Positions 43,859 to 53,740 of a stretch of 64,000 bases of DNA are shown piece by piece (positions within the stretch are counted from its first letter, which is position 1; each line of letters begins with the position of its first letter). Both the position numbers and the translations under genes were made by a program. Under the pieces are notes generated by a model that was not told the origin of the DNA, ran no database searches, and worked only from the letters and a program-made list of their open reading frames with translations. The stretch comes from Heligmosomoides polygyrus polygyrus (taxonomy: Eukaryota; Nematoda; Chromadorea; Rhabditida; Heligmosomidae). The stretch covers positions 7,936,001 through 8,000,000 of the forward strand of contig OX377202.1 of the NCBI GenBank assembly GCA_947396885.1. Reading direction: 5' to 3'.

Positions 43859-44458
43859 TAAAAAGTAGATCGCGTGGCGCACTCCACGATGGAATCAATA
43901 ACGGAAATGCTTGCGTTATTAATTCTTTCATGCAGTGCGCAAGGCGATCTACTTTTACACGAAACATTGATTTCACATGTTACCCACAACTTTAGTACTA
44001 ATTCGTCGACTTTGTGGGATGGAAGTCTTGGTTAACCTAGGTAGGATCATACTGTTGAATCAGCCGAGTGCGCAAGAGCTCCTCCGATTGTCAATGCTCG
44101 AGTTTCTTCTGCAACGATAGAGGGTAGTCAATGTGATAGCTTTTCTGTCAGATTGAGTAGTTCAGCCTTACCTAAGCGAACATCACATTAGGGACTGCCC
44201 ACAATTTAGTCAATCGGCAGACAGACCTATTCTGTCACATGTGGGAGCTCAGCACCATAAATTTTTCGTCAAGCTCCGCTCCCTAGGTGTCTCACTATTA
44301 CTATTGGGCTGACAGTGTACGTCCATAACCAAGACTGTGTTGTTCAAATGCTCTGTGAGAAGCTGGAGCTGATCATTCAGTTTTGAGGAGCATGTTCAAG
44401 AGCAGTTCTTCGCCGTCGGACCGTCTCCGCCGTCATCCTCCACACATACTCCGTATTA

Positions 44459-44999
44459 GGCCTGGTTTATACCTGCGCCGCCGCGCAGCGCGGCGCCAGA
44501 GTCGGAATAGATATCGACCGGGCGGCGCGAAAAATCGATACCTATGGCGATCGTAGTGCCGCGCCGCGTGGCGGCGTAAAGCCCCTTTCATACTCGTCCG
44601 AGGGGCGGCGGCGGCGGCGGCCGCCGCTTCAGCGGCAGGTGGAGGGGCGGTGTCCGTTCTCGCCGCCTAGGGGTGGCGGCGGCCGCCGCCAGCGCTAATT
44701 GCGTTGGGCGCGCGCGTACGCGCAGCGGTCTCGTCTGTGCCGCCGCTCTCGCTGCCCCTCGTGGCCGTCGCCCGAAATGGCCCCAGCCATCTCGGGCAGC
44801 GGCCCCGGCGGCGGCGCCGCCAGGGGCGTGGCGGGGCGTGGCCGCGGCGACGTCGCCGCTGCCAGTATGAAAACCCCTCCACCGCCGTGGCCGCCGCTCG
44901 GGCACGTCATCGCCGCCGCCTTCCTATGCTAAACCATTGGGCCGCCGCCGCCGCCGCCGCCGCCACGAGTATGAAAGGGGCTTAAGTGTAAACTAGGGC
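44459..44999. mobile_element. Palindromic MITE split by another MITE
   Basis: Outer element: GGCCTGGTTTATACCTGCGC ... GTGTAAACTAGGGC, flanked by TTA at 44,456-44,458 and 45,000-45,002. Its right arm is interrupted by the GC-rich foldback 44,581-44,981. Confidence 0.85.
44581..44981. mobile_element. GC-rich foldback MITE nested in 44,459-44,999
   Basis: GCCCCTTTCATACTCGTCCG ... CGAGTATGAAAGGGGC. The interior is over 75% G+C with long GGC/GCC runs, giving long false ORFs in all frames. TAA/TTAA at the junctions. Confidence 0.85.
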
Positions 45000-45304
45000 T
45001 TACGCAGATGCTCCCGGCCGCTCGTCGCTGACGCTCCCTTTCTTAAGGCCCCACAAACTTTAGCGGCGAGCGGCGGGCGGCGAAAACGATGAGTCACGCC
45101 GCTCCCGCAGTCTTGACGACGGCAAGCGGCAGAGGCACGGTTCGGCTAGGTACTGTAGTTCTACTCGGAATCTACTGCTGCTGTTCGAATTCCTGCCTTC
45201 TGTCGGCGCTCTGGCCGCTTGAGGCTAGTGAGCAGACAGTCTCTGCCTGCGCCGAATCGGCGAGAAATTAGCAGCGGCGGTAATATAATAATATAAATCA
45301 AATC

Positions 45305-46309
45305 GGCACTATTGTACTTTCACAACTCCACGAGTCGAGGAGAAGCCGAAAAAAAATTTTTCGCCCAAACTTCGGCTAGGAGGGTTATTTGGGGTGCTGA
45401 TCACGAATATGACATCCGTTTTTCGTTTTACGCTGGAGTGCGGTAGGTTACGGTAGGTACCGATGACTAAGGCTGTCGAGGTCATAATCACCGATTTCGC
45501 CCAAACTTCGCCTATGGGGGTTATTTCGGGTGCTGATCACGAATATGACATCCGTTTTTCGTTTTACGCTGGAGTACGGTAGGTTACGGTAGGTACCGAT
45601 GACCAAGGCTGTCGAGGTCATAATCACCGATTTCGCCCAAACTTCGCCTACGGGGGTTATTTCGGGTGCTGATCACGAATATGACATCCGTTTTTCGTTT
45701 TATGCTGGAGTTTGGGCGCAATCGGTGACCATTACCTTACTCACCGGTACCCACCGTAACCTACCGTACTCCAGCGTAAAACGAAAAACGAATGTCATAT
45801 TCGTGATCAGCACCCCAAATAACCCTATAGGCGAAGTTTGGGCGAAATCGGTGATTATGACCTCGACAGCCTTAGTCACCCGTACCTACCGTAACCTACC
45901 GTAATCGGCCGTAATTTTGAAAACGGATCTCAGATTCGTGATCAGCACTCCAAATAACCCCCCTAGCCGAAGCTTGGTCGAAATCGGTGATCATGACTTT
46001 AGCAGCCTTAGTCACCCGTACCTACCGTAACCTACCGTAATCGGCCGCAATTTTGAAAACGGATCTCAGATTCGTGATCAGCACTCCAAATAACCCCCCT
46101 AGCCGAAGCTTGGTCGAAATCGGTGATCATGACTTTAGCAGCCTTAGTCACCCGTACCTACCGTAACCTACCGTAATCGGCCGCAATTTTGAAAACGGAT
46201 CTCAGATTCGTGATCAGCACCCCAAATAACCCCCCTAGCCGAAGTTTGGGCGAAAAATTTTTTTTCGACCTCTCCTCGACCCGTGGAGTTGTGAAAGTAC
46301 AATAGTGCC
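45305..46309. mobile_element. hAT-like foldback with internal tandem repeats, 8-bp duplication
   Basis: Termini GGCACTATTGTACTTTCACA and TGTGAAAGTACAATAGTGCC, flanked by ATCAAATC on both sides (45,297-45,304; 46,310-46,317). The left half holds three copies of a roughly 137-nt unit (GACATCCGTTTTTCGTTTTA, GATTTCGCCCAAACTTC), and the right half holds the same units inverted. No coding frame. An 8-bp duplication is typical of hAT elements. Confidence 0.88.
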
Positions 46310-46439
46310 ATCAAATCAAATGTAATAATAATGTCAGTCATTATTGCCGCTGTCGCTCCAGCGGCGCCGCCGCCGCTCGCCAGCGGCGGCGAACTTTACG
46401 TCCTTGCTCTATGATTGAGGATAGGGCCGCGGCGTTGCC

Positions 46440-47180
46440 GCAAAGCGTGTGGGGGCTTTATCTTCAATCGCTCACGCGCGTCAAATTCGGAGCGAAATAG
46501 TCACGAATTGACGCGCCGCGGCGAGAGTAAAAAAGACTCCTAATGCCGGCAGCAGAGTTGCGGGTGCCGCGGAGCTGCCATGACAACGGCGGGTGGCGTC
46601 GCGCCGCGAGGGTTACTGTAAACAACACTGCGTACTTTTGCCGGCAGGAACGAAAAAGACGAAACACAAAGAAAACCGAGTATGCAATGAAAACGAGGAC
46701 GAAAACACGAACACAACGAAGGCAGGAATTAAAACGATCAAGCAAACACCAACAAACCCGAAGCAACAATGAAAACCAACATATTGACACGAATAAAAAC
46801 AAGGGAGCAGCGAGCACGAGCACGGAAACACGGATAAAACATCGAATCAGTGAGAGCGATTAAGTAAACATTAATACGATAAACGAGTTTACAGCAAAAG
46901 GCAAACAAGAAAATGTATACAATTTTCTCGTCAAATTGGACATATTTCAAACCAGATTGGACACTTTTTGGTTTGAAAAGTGTCCAATTTGACGTGAAAA
47001 TTGTATGAATCCCATAAAACGCGAAGTCGGTTGACAAGCAGCTCAACACGGCGGAGGATTTCTGACCTAACTTTTAAGGCTGCGACCATCTCAATATGAA
47101 GCGTAAGCGCCTAAACGCCTCCCAAGCTCTAAGTCGAAGGCCTACTTCCCTGAGAATGTTTTGGCCATGAAAAATGGGCT
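46440..47180. other. No gene seen; one repeat-derived hairpin
   Basis: A 106-codon plus frame rich in Arg/Thr/Asn over 46,543-46,863 looks like biased composition, not a protein. At 46,945-46,995 GTCCAATTTG units form a hairpin. Confidence 0.5.
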
Positions 47181-47564
47181 ATTCTACCCCTCTCCCCAAG
47201 CTTCGAATCCGACCACTCCCCCGGCGGGTCTTACCCGCAGCGCCTGGCAGTGCGGGTGAGAGCAGTGTGAGTGCCCATTGCAGCGAGAGCTATACGGATG
47301 AGTTCTCCGGGTGAGGCCGCGAGACTCTGTAGAGGCCCTAAAGCCTATGGTACATTCCCACGGACAATTCCGCGGTGAAACACGGGGGGCTGTCGGCGCA
47401 ACGTAGTCGTAGCAGGCGGCAACGAGTGGCCAGGTGTAGGGTGCTGTGACGATTCGTGCCCGTGCGTGTCCAGGGAGTACACTTCGACCTAAAGAGACGT
47501 CCAAAGCTTCATCGTGGCGGGAACCGATGTAATTAGCCTCCCTTATCGATTGGGTGGCGCGATG

Positions 47565-47997
47565 AATCTTCTTCTTCTTCTTCTTCTTCTTCTTCTTCTT
47601 CTTCTTTTTCAGCGTTTGTCCCGCTTTCTTGCGGGGTCCGCTTTCCTGGAATACTGGCGCCACTTTTTCCGATCAAATGCCTAATCAGGGTGTAACCTAG
47701 ACATCTTCAAGTCCTGGTGCAGCGAATCAAGTCAGCGCTGCTTTGGTCTCCTTTGTGGCCGCTTTCCGGTCATCTTAATTTAAGGCCAGACTTTCGGACA
47801 GTGTCACCGCTTGCGCGAAGAACATGGTCGTACCATCTCACGCGAGCTTCACGCAATTTCTCAACTATCGGGGTGACACTAAATCTTTGCCGAATGGTGT
47901 CGTTGCACGCACGGTCCAAACGCGTAACTCCGGCCGTCCACCGCAGCATCTTCGTTATAATCTCCCATATTGATTCATCGTTGACGCGATGAATCAA
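47565..47997 (-). mobile_element. RTE-like LINE 3' fragment with (GAA)n tail
   Basis: The minus frame reads KMLRWTAGVTRLDRACND and KLREARVRWYDHVLR, a signature of the C-terminal reverse transcriptase region of RTE-type LINEs in worms. Downstream, frameshifted but recognisable pieces (ADPARKRDKR) lead into a pure (GAA)n tail, seen as (CTT)n at 47,568-47,608. The 5' end is abrupt at a perfect hairpin (see findings). Confidence 0.8.
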
Positions 47998-48010
47998 TAT
48001 GGGAGATTAT
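47957..48010. repeat. Perfect 24-bp hairpin at LINE 5' junction
   Basis: ATAATCTCCCATATTGATTC... and its exact inverse are separated by only TTGACG. One arm is LINE coding sequence; the other is its inverted copy, so the hairpin marks the truncation point. Confidence 0.9.
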
Positions 48011-48875
48011 CACCACGCCGCGTCGCGCAGCGATGAAGCTCCGAACGTTCCTTAAGGCCGGAAGCAGAGTTATGCGGCATGCTGCCGCGCCGCGATGAAC
48101 ATGGCTGCTTTTGACGCGGGGAGGTGCTGCAAGGAGATTACTGTATGCGATACCGCGTACTGTGACGCTGTCTAGAGGGACTGTTTCACAAGTTGTAAAG
48201 TCATCATCATCGTTCTCTTGTTCGTCAACGACGAATGAGAGTGCCCTGAAATTTTCATCAAATCAGAAAAATAGAATTTCCTAGTTCTACCCCGCAGGCG
48301 GGACGGTTTGAGGGCGTGATCCACCTCAAACCTGCTAGATAGGAGTAGGACATTCTACCTTCAAATTATGGAACATGTGTTGCGCCCTGGATGCGTCCGC
48401 TGCACGGTGGTCGGACTCCTGCGGCCCTCAACTCGAGGCCACGTGTGAGGCCCAGAGTCGAGGTCTTATCCTGCGCGCTAGCCCTTACATTGCCTGCCAC
48501 GTTAAGGCTAGGTCCTTGTTGACCCAACTGAAGCACACCTCATGCCAATTCGGATTTTATTTAGGATCTCCCGCGGACTGTACCTGCGCTGGCCCCGACA
48601 TCCCTATCTTCACATCACTCACGTGATACAACTGAACTGACCGACCCTTGTAGTATCGACTACTGCGCTCGGAATAAACCGTTTTCCATACTCAAGTCAA
48701 ATAACATTGCGCAATAGATCTTACACTTCCATAGCAACTTCAATACAGACAATACACATCAATAAAGAGAAACACAATATTCCACAAGTCAAAGGCTGAG
48801 CCCCGCCACCTTACCTACGGGTCAGCCCAAGCGCAATCCGCAGATCCTTCCAGGCTCCTACCCTGGAGCCTGTGC

Positions 48876-49361
48876 TCACGAGGGAGATGGCAGGTCGGTC
48901 TCTGCGGTTACCTCCGATCTGATGCTCCTGCGCGTCCTATCCTGGTTGTCCGGATATCCTGCGCGGCTGGTCGTCGAGTCAATATTCCTATTGGATTGAG
49001 ACTGCGCTGACGATGTGGTGCCGGCCGCTGGTTGCGGCGGAGAGAAGAGCGGACCGACCGCTATCTGCGACGACGAAACCGAAGACTGCCTGGAGCGCGC
49101 GCTAAGGCGTTTATACTGCGTCGCGGCGCATGTGCAGGACCGTATGCCCTCCGCGTCGGGATATGGGTGCCTCCTAACGTGTGTGTCCTTGAAGAGTTGT
49201 GATGAAGCTTGCCGAATATCACGACAACATGAAACAGTTATCCGCGCTGATGGTTGATCGCAGAAGAGCTTGGTGAAGGAAAATATCACAATATCATCAT
49301 TTTTCACGCGCATTGTTTCCGCTCTGAAAAGATGGTTGATAGCATGTCGCGCACTACGCAA
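48876..49361 (-). CDS. 161-codon open frame, possible terminal exon, unknown
   Basis: Longest uninterrupted frame in the gene-poor middle. From an AG at 49,188 it reads DTHVRRHPYPDAEG, then Ser/Gln/Pro-rich sequence (RQSSVSSSQIAVG, FSPPQPAAGTTSS) and stops after SPS. Third positions are G/C rich in this frame, but an antisense frame of 80 codons shows similar bias, so the strand is not certain. It may be a terminal exon, a retroposed fragment or part of a transposon. No family recognised. Confidence 0.35.
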   Translation of the reverse strand: MRSARHAINHLFRAETMRVKNDDIVIFSFTKLFCDQPSARITVSCCRDIRQASSQLFKDTHVRRHPYPDAEGIRSCTCAATQYKRLSARSRQSSVSSSQIAVGPLFSPPQPAAGTTSSAQSQSNRNIDSTTSRAGYPDNQDRTRRSIRSEVTAETDLPSPS

Positions 49362-49369
49362 TGGTCACG

Positions 49370-50900
49370 ACGGTCATTAGAAGCTAAAATAAACTAGTAT
49401 CTTCTTATATCGAGAACAATAATGAAGCCGATCTAAACTCAGAATACTCAATCAGATAAGTTAATTGACGCTCGCAAGAATACATAGTTCGTAAATATCG
49501 ATGGTAGCAAATGTCGTCACGCCGAGCCTTCCACTTTCCCCGCTAAAGTGATGCAGACACAGCGCAGCACCTTAAATGCCGGTGCAGCAAGAATGGTTCA
49601 GTGAATCTGCATCGCCACGATCAGAGTGCTGTCTGAACTCTTTATCAACGGAACAGCGCAACTTGTCTCACTGATATCAAGCTACGGGGTGAGGTGAGGT
49701 TCATTTGCCTTCATGAAGATCATATGGAGATCATGCGTGAATAAGATAAAGGAGGCTTTCCATATGACATTCGAGAAGTTATCTCATGGTGGGTTTTCCA
49801 CAGTCCGCCGACTATTAGTGCATGTGTAATGCCAGTTTGGAGGGGTAGGAACGTCAATCACAGCCGGGGGAGGGAGAGGGGGGGGGGCTCAGGACCCTCA
49901 TCTGTTGGCAAAATTAGGGGTGAAAGGTACGGGGATAGAACGCAACTTGATTTCTCTCCTCCCCAAACTAGGATTGCAGCTAGTTGGCTGCCGTCTGGAG
50001 CCGACTAGCTGGGCTTCTAGCAAAATCAGGTTAGTAAGGGGAAAGCTGTACTGTTGTAGCAAGCCGCATACTTTACCGCATATTTGAAATGTGCCAGGCC
50101 TGCTCTCATTCTACGTCGTTGCGTCTAATATCCAGCACTATACGGGACTATCGAATTTAGTAACCCCTGCGTACTCTGCGCTGATTTCCCACGTCCACAC
50201 TCTGTCTTCACGTCATTCGTGTGGTACTGTTGCACTGAACTTCACTCCACGACCGTGCATTATGTTACTCAATAAATCGATTCAACCTTGTCTTAACACT
50301 GCGCTATCATACCAGTTTATATGCGAAACAGCGCACGTTACAATACCAAAAAAGAAGAACAGCTTTTTTAGGACTAATCGTAAGGCTGAGCCTTTCTACA
50401 CTATCCTACAGAATCCTTAAGCGCAACCAGAGGCCGTATTCAAGAAGCGGCGGGAGCGAGAGATAAGCGATATCGAAGCGATATCACTTCTCGCCCCTCT
50501 CTCCTGCCTTGTTCTCTCGCCTCGGTCGCTTCCCATGGGAAGCCGGGAAGATCCCGGGAACGTTCACGAATACGGCTATAGAAGTGCTTGTGTATGCAGT
50601 GGTGGCCAGATGCGCTTACCTCTACGAGCATTCCTACGACTCCGGTCAGTGTTCTCGGCTGTGCGCGGTAGTAGTTGCCAGGCTAGGTCGACGTAGATGA
50701 GTAACAGTAAAAGTTGGGCAATGCATGTCCGATATCAATTATACCTAATCGCCTGATGCCTGTTTGAATATTCCCGCGCCTGCTACTGTACCCCCAAACC
50801 TGCACATCACCCATGCCGTTACCATCGGAACTCGGTTTTGTCATTGAGCGCACAAACCTACAGACACCTCTAGGAAGCATAAGACCCACCCAAGCTGCTC
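49370..50900. other. No gene seen
   Basis: Includes a G-run patch (49,865-49,888) and weak repeats of AACTGAACT..ACTC. The 109-codon plus frame at 50,091-50,420 has no codon bias. Confidence 0.5.
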
Positions 50901-50912
50901 GTGCTTGCCTAA

Positions 50913-51046
50913 GCCCTAGATTATACTTGCGCCGCTGCGCGGCGCGGCACCATTGTCGGGACAGATATCGACCGGGCGGCGTAAAAAATCGATATCTATG
51001 GCGAACTTGTGCCACTTCGCGTGGCGTCGTAAGTGTAAACTACGGC
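50913..51046. mobile_element. Palindromic MITE, CCCTAGTTTATACTTG family, TAA duplication
   Basis: GCCCTAGATTATACTTGCGC ... AAGTGTAAACTACGGC with TAA on both sides and an AAAATCGATATCTATGG centre. Confidence 0.85.
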
Positions 51047-51146
51047 TAACGGGGACTGCGCAGCTAGATTCAGCGCTCTTCGATCCAGGGTGTGGGTCAT
51101 CCAAGCTGCTCGTGCTCAATCCGCTCTGGTTGCTCAGTGAGGATAA

Positions 51147-51276
51147 GGCCTATGTTATACTTCCGCGATGCGTCGGAGACGCTGTGCTACACGGGCTGCT
51201 GCTCACTGCGTAGCAGCCCGCGTAACACTGTCGCCGACGTCGCCGACAACAGCGTCGCCGAAGTATAACATAGGCC
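51147..51276. mobile_element. Palindromic MITE, GGCCTATGTTATACTTC family
   Basis: GGCCTATGTTATACTTCCGC ... GAAGTATAACATAGGCC; the centre contains the hairpin GGGCTGCTGCTCACTGCGTA. Different interior from its neighbours, similar ends. Confidence 0.8.
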
Positions 51277-51399
51277 TTAGGCATCGATCGAATGTCACAT
51301 GGGCGCCGACGAGACCCACGACGCAACGACAGCAACCGCACGCTACAGTATCCTACAAACCTGCACACCAACCCGAATTTCGAATGGCAGTAGGCGATT

Positions 51400-52260
51400 A
51401 GTTATAAGTAAGACCAGGACGCCCTGACTATAGCTCAGGACAAAGGCGACCAACTAGCGGTGAGCAGTCGCTCAAGGTGACGAGGAGAGGCGAAGGGTGA
51501 CGCTTTCCCAAGGTAGCTAGAGTGCGTCGCTGAGTTCCCGCGCGCTTGTCGCAGAGGGACCCGCTGGCCACGCGCGCTAGTTGTGTTCTAGTATGAAAGA
51601 GAGCCCAAAGTGACGACACGGTTAGAACCTCCCAGAATTCAAAGCACAGAATAAATTTTATGAATTAGTAGCTTCAAAACCGATGGCACGATATAAAGAA
51701 GCATCTTGTGAGGTCTGAGCTACGGCAAATGTAGTGTTTCAGAAAGGGGGAGAGAGAGCGAAGAGAGAAGAGGGAAAGGCCATTTTTGAGTAGCCATTAT
51801 GTACGGGGCTTACTGCTCGCAGCTTTTCTGTAACCCAAATACTAGATCAATCCACCCTTTACTGACATTAACTCATTGCAGGCGTTCAATTCCAAGAAAT
51901 ATTTATCCTCTACAGTTCTGTTCTGGTGCGTTTTATGTAAATTTAAAAATGAAATAAAATAAATTTACAATTAAAAAATTTCGACGTTAAACTATCCAAC
52001 TTTATATCCATTTATCTCTTCCGTTTTTGGCTCTGTTTTCTTTAAACGCTAAATCAATAGCGTCTCAAAAATACATAGTGCACTCGTGCTTCAATGCACA
52101 TGGCGTTTTTACGCTTGACTTCAGGTAAAGTTTTGGAACTAGGATAAACGAGCAAAAGGATTCTACATGTAAAAAAATGAATATAGCAACATTCTTTAGT
52201 CAAATATTTAGGATCTACCTTAATGGGGGGGGGGGCACCGCTAGGAAAGCGAAAGAAGCA
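51400..52260. other. No gene seen
   Basis: AT-rich toward the right, a purine tract at 51,745-51,780 and a G run at 52,227-52,237; nothing resembling an exon. Confidence 0.5.
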
Positions 52261-52273
52261 CAAATGGGGCGGC

Positions 52274-52450
52274 CTATCCGGCTTGGAAATTACAGAGAAA
52301 TGTCTTCTCGTAGGCTAGCTCAGGAAATAGGTCTATCCGACTAGGAAATTCCAGAGAAATGTCTTCTCGTCGGCTAGCTCAGGAAGTAGGTCTATCCGAC
52401 TAGGAAATTCCAGAGAAATGTCTTCTCGTAGGCTAGCTCAGGAAGTGTTT
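52274..52450. repeat. 59-bp tandem repeat, three copies
   Basis: CTATCCGACTAGGAAATT followed by CTTCTCGTAGGCTAGCTCAG recurs at 52,274, 52,333 and 52,392 with one or a few differences. CTATCC..CTAG resembles the tip of the GGATCTATCCTAGTCC elements. Confidence 0.85.
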
Positions 52451-53521
52451 CTATAAAATAGTTAACTTCCAATAATTTTACTGTCGTTGTCAAAGAGATT
52501 TGATGAAGTATCCTCCACTAGGATAGACCCAAGATTTTTATTTGCTTGTCCGAAATCGATGAATCGGTGCCAAACTTGCCTGGAAAAAGCAGAACACATA
52601 TGCTGTCCACAAACCAATGAGGGTGTTGCGATCAGTGACCCGCAGGCTGAGGTGAATTTTCTTGCCTTTGGTAGCCCCGTGTCGCCCACGGGCACCGGTG
52701 GTTCTCAAATCTCACCTAACCATACCAATACGTGTATTGCCATACACGTATCGGTCTAGCTCCAGCCGCCAACTGGCCCTTTTCCTGAGCCTCTCGCCAC
52801 CTGGCTCGTACTGACCTCCATACGACACAGGAGGAACCCAATGCCAGGGGAGATACCCGTATGCCCACTTAATACATATGCAAATACACAACCAACAACC
52901 TTGGTATCAAGGGACTCATCCGATTTCTCCATTTGCACACATGGTACTCCATAAGATTTTTTTCGCTCCGTAGTTAGCAAGACATCCAATAACCATGGCG
53001 AATAGGATAGGGACGAGAATAGACGTCCTCTAAGGCCGTAGTGAGTAGACTTCTGAGGCTGCGGGGGTGAGCGTAATGCTCACCAGACCCGCGGATTTCT
53101 CCTGGCGCTCCTACTCATAGTTCGGGCGCAATGAGTAGCAGGGGCGAGGTCCCACGGCAGCCATCCCGAACTGGAGAAGGGAGCAAGAGGTCGGCAGACC
53201 TCGTCGCGGAGCGCAGGATGTCGAATGCGGCGCGCGCCGATCGATGATGCAGACGTCACCGTTTTTCCCAAGCTCCCAGGTCGAGCGTAGGCGCCTCATC
53301 GGCAAGCTACCGTGGGAAACAGCGCACGAACCGAGGAGTGATCGCGGTGGCGACAGAGGGAAAAAGGAGTAACAGGTTAGCTTGAAGACAATTTGAATCG
53401 GCCTAGCGCTTTTTTAACTCAAAGATCGCTTCAAATTCTTTGCAAGTTATCCGGTAATTTAGGAGGTGTAACCTACCTCACAAAAGGATTGATTAACACT
53501 GACTTTTATTCTTTGCTCCAT

Positions 53522-53740
53522 ATGGTGCGCCTGAAAATCACTCGTGATTTTTTGCAGGAACGATTCTGCCCTACACGACTGCTTCGTCCTGTGCAGTTGT
53601 TGTTGACATTTACACTCTTCCACGTCTACCTGTTGTACGCCGTAGTATTCAGTATCACAAAGCTTTTCATTCATCACACACGAGTCAAAGGATCGCGTAT
53701 AATTCCACTCATTCCAAGCGTAGCGCTCTGCAAGGAGAAG
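53522..53740 (+). CDS. Membrane-protein gene exon 1 (or internal exon from 53,558)
   Basis: From ATG 53,522, or from the acceptor TTTTTTGCAG before 53,558 in the same frame. Encodes ERFCPTRLLRP and a hydrophobic helix, and ends CKEK before the donor GTAATC, phase 0. Third-position bias is weak, and another frame (with Thr/Ser-rich sequence) is also open, so this is the least certain exon. Confidence 0.45.

Noticed and set aside
44588..44985. Ala/Arg/Pro-rich ORFs in several frames
   Set aside because: All lie in a GGC/GCC palindromic element; frames on both strands are open because stop codons are rare in such DNA.
53000..53340. GC-rich frames on both strands resembling LINE 5' sequence
   Set aside because: No motif of endonuclease, reverse transcriptase or ORF1 could be read.
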